From Purshia tridentata (Eukaryota; Streptophyta; Magnoliopsida; Rosales; Rosaceae), in the NCBI GenBank assembly GCA_003254885.1, contig QANT01008106.1, positions 1-64,000 of the forward strand: a stretch of DNA of 64,000 bases, read 5' to 3'. Below the pieces are notes generated by a model that saw nothing but the letters and a program-made list of their open reading frames with translations, did no database searches and was not told where the DNA came from. Made by a program: the position numbers and the translations under genes. Of the stretch, positions 61,321 to 64,000 are shown in pieces (positions within the stretch are counted from its first letter, which is position 1; the number at the start of each line of letters is the position of its first letter).

Positions 61321-64000
61321 CTAACCTAAACCACTCCTTACAGACATATCTGCAGCTTTGTGGACTAGGCCCTTCATTCTCTGAAGTATGTCCTCAAATG
61401 ATGGACGTTGTTGTGAGTCACTGCTTGTTATTGGCAAAGAAAGGTTTAGTTCAACTTTGCAAATTCCAATTTTAGTAAACGAAAAACGAGTTAGCTTAAT
61501 GTACAAGTACCTTCTCCAACAGTCTTCAATGATGGATGCTACTTGAGGATCGAGGCCTTCTGGCATGTCTAACCTTCTATCCATGAACCCTACAACTCCA
61601 ACGACCTTTCAAATGGAATAGACAATGTTCCAATGAGATTTAAAAACTCAAGAGCATTGTGTGTGTCTATGTGTGAGAGAGAAACCTGTAAAGGATTGAG
61701 GTCACTCCATGGGACCAATTCAGTCCATAGTTCCCACAGGATGACACCAAAGCTGAACACATCAGACCTGTTAAAAGAGAGTAAACAAAAGGAATAGGGT
61801 TCACTTCACCAAGAAATTCTGCATTTCACATAAAGGATTCACAAGAGAGAACATGCAAGACAAGTTGTTAAATCTTGTATTAATTTTCTAAAGATCTGTT
61901 TACAGAAATTACTTCTCATTTGAAGGTTCATTTCGAAGCACTTCAGGGGCCATCCACTGAGGCTGCATTTGATAAAATAAAGACGTCAAAATATGTTTAT
62001 TAAATAAGGTTAGTCAGTGCAATTAATAGTGATTCGAGGAAAAAAAAATCACAAAACTTAAGCATATCACATTGCAACATCTTTTTTTTTTTCCCTCCAA
62101 ATTCTTGTGGATGACAATTGGCTATACTGTGAGCAGAATTTGAAATTAAAAGACCTTGGAGAGAAAGAGGCTTACTGTTCCTCTCCCAGATTTTGTAGTC
62201 AAGAAGGTTGCATTCTTCAACTTCGACAGGCCAAAGTCTCCAACCTGACAGAAAAAAAACTAGCCTAAGCAACTGGCATATTCCCAATCTGCTTGAACTA
62301 GTATCGGCATATTCCCAATCTGCTTGAACCAGTACATGTTACCTTGACAGTCCAGTTCTTATCAACCAGCAGGTTAGACGATTTTAGGTCTCTGTGAACT
62401 ATAGGTGGATTTCTATGATGCAAGTAATTCATACCTCTGGCCTGTAGTAAAAGAGTAAAATTTGTTATTTTGTTTGACAGCTAACAGGCTTGAAAACACT
62501 CTTACAATGTAAAAGGGGAATTGCTCCTTTCATGACTTTGTATACACAAATTATACGCAAAAAACTGCATATGCACTGTTAGTGTTCCATCCTGCTGTCA
62601 ATGTTTAATTCTGTGCACTGTCGGATTTGTGCATCTAAGAAGTGAAACCATAATTTTGTTTGTAAAGAACATATCAACACATGCAACAGCATGCAGACAC
62701 AAACAGAAAGAGAGAGAGAGAGAGAGAGAGAGAGTAGCATAAACGCACAACATCAAGGGCCATCTTCAGACGCCGTCTAATGTCTAATGTCTGATTGTTC
62801 TTGTGAAGTGTTTTAAAGAGACTTCCCCTGACCACACAAAAACAAAATCAATGTAATACACTACTCAGAATGACACCAAGAAGCATAAAATATATTATTT
62901 AATATTTAACACAAAACAGGGTATAATTCAAAATTAACATAACATGAAATAGACAAACTTAGAGTAGTGCGTCAACTCTTAATGTCATTCATCAACCAAT
63001 CATTAAAAAGGGTAATATGCTTCCAATTACCTAGGTAAGTACTCTGTAACAATGGCCAGCCGTTCTTGTGAATAGACTGCTCCCATAAACAGCAACACAT
63101 TAGGATGCCGCAATCTTTTCATTATATCAATCTGAAGAGTCCAAAAGAGATCCTGGATCAGCTGCTTCTTTTCTTAAAAGACTATTACAAACTATTAAAA
63201 GTTAACTAAGAGTTTATAGCACCTCCTTTTTGTAGTCATGTAAAATCCCTTCACCGTATTCATTTTTAAAGTAAACCTTAACGGCAACATCCTAAACAAC
63301 AAAAGCAAATATTCTAGAGTCAAAATGACAAATCATTCATTCAAATAATCTGAGTCAGATATTAATGAACTTTCTGAATTTAGAAATGTACCGATCCATT
63401 CCAGATTCCACGATAAACAATGGCACAGGAACCTGTGAGGCAAGAACAAACACGAATATTTAGAAACCAAAGACCACAAAAAGGAGGTGCTACTGATATA
63501 TATATGAATGAATGATTTGTTTGTGATATATATGAAAAACCATTATTTCGAGAAAAAATACTTCAGACAAACCATTCAGGACTTTCCGATTCCCAAAAAA
63601 ACACAAGCCTTTTTTACTTTTGAGCATAGGATAGGCACTAGATTTAAAACAAAAATTGACCCAGACCTTGTCCAATTCCCTCTCCCAAATGTAAGTCATC
63701 CCAGCGAATCTCACAATCTTCTATGGAATTAGAGTCATTATCCCCTTTGCTTGACAGACTATCCCCTTTGCTTGATGCTGAATTTGGTAATTGTTTACCA
63801 TCTGGTGGTCTTTGCATTGCAGCTTCTATCTCCAAAGCATTCAAGTTTGGTTCTCCATTTTCTGGATCCTTTGTATGCACTTGGCAGCCTAATCCTGGCA
63901 ACAGATCGCCTGGTCTGGGTAACCCAAAATACTCACTGCACTCCATTGAAGAGGCTAAAACAGAACTCTCATCTAAAGCAATTGGATTTTTATGCCCATA
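61321..64000 (-). CDS. PAS/Raf-like MAPKKK-type protein kinase, C-terminal part (5' end beyond the window)
   Basis: Partial, 372 aa visible. Exons: >64000-63667, 63432-63392, 63291-63223, 63131-63031, 62827-62749, 62441-62343, 62244-62176, 61962-61913, 61767-61686, 61605-61511, 61420-61321; phase is kept from base 64000. After a Ser/Asp-rich linker, [19 protein letters not shown] starts the kinase domain. Then come VAVKVYF (ATP Lys), [22 protein letters not shown] (catalytic loop), VGDFGLS and [16 protein letters not shown], with CW..D...RPSFEDIL near the end. All catalytic residues are present. HRDLKSSN and GTPQWMAPE are typical of plant Raf-like (group B) kinases such as At1g67890 and At4g23050, whose N-terminal half carries a PAS domain; that half is not in view. 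A (CT)n run lies 15 nt after one donor. Confidence 0.93.
62709..62734 (-). repeat. (CT)13 microsatellite 15 nt after a 5' splice site in the kinase gene
   Basis: A GA tract on the plus strand. In the transcript the CT run starts at intron position +15 after the exon ending at 62749. Confidence 0.85.

Noticed and set aside
1-64000. CRISPR arrays, rRNA genes, tRNA genes, bacterial-type operons
   Set aside because: No regularly spaced identical repeats, rRNA signature or tRNA fold was found by reading; the intron-rich genes show the DNA is plant nuclear.

Overview
The window is nuclear DNA of a flowering plant, most likely a rosid eudicot (perhaps Rosaceae; the family is inference). Genes have many GT-AG introns and AT-rich intergenic DNA. 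Their closest remembered relatives are Arabidopsis proteins: At1g63160 RFC2, the At1g63170/At1g12760 RING ligases, At4g11670 UNC-13-like, At4g23060 IQD22 and At4g23050 PAS kinase. I rebuilt nine protein-coding genes exon by exon from splice signals. In the eight spliced genes the reading phase is kept across every junction.

Layout: RRP17/NOL12-like rRNA-processing protein (967-3706, minus); a non-autonomous LTR retrotransposon on the minus strand (5593-9735); a 279-bp tandem repeat inside an LTR-like stretch (10189-10751); an intronless BAP-type C2 protein (13380-14048, plus) followed after about 6 bp by a palindromic MITE and then a second MITE; a 26-exon, 1146-aa MUN-domain UNC-13 homolog (16767-28843, minus); a membrane RING-H2 E3 ligase (30705-34788, minus) whose third intron holds a TRIM with a MULE-like element nested in one LTR; RFC2 clamp-loader subunit (38256-41482, plus); ribosomal protein eL24 (42446-43390, plus); a rhomboid-like protease (48710-51212, plus); an IQ67-domain calmodulin-binding protein (52531-56516, minus); and the C-terminal kinase half of a PAS/Raf-like kinase, cut by the right window edge (61321-64000, minus).

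These are mostly housekeeping genes with no operon-like cooperation: ribosome biogenesis (RRP17, eL24), replication (RFC2), membrane trafficking (UNC-13-like), ubiquitin ligation, intramembrane proteolysis and signalling. Their order matters. RING next to RFC2, and rhomboid next to IQD next to PAS kinase, match the order of Arabidopsis gene clusters on chromosomes 1 and 4 as I recall it, so this looks like an ancestral block that was split after duplication.

I found no CRISPR, no convincing tRNA or rRNA gene, and no clearly unprecedented multi-gene system. The most unusual signals are: (i) (CT)n tracts on the transcribed strand starting 8-29 nt after 5' splice sites in four different genes; (ii) the TRIM/MULE nest; (iii) a palindromic MITE in the 3' UTR of the C2 gene; (iv) a strong G-quadruplex motif in an RRP17 intron; (v) two single-N joints flanked by duplicated sequence, which look like assembly seams.
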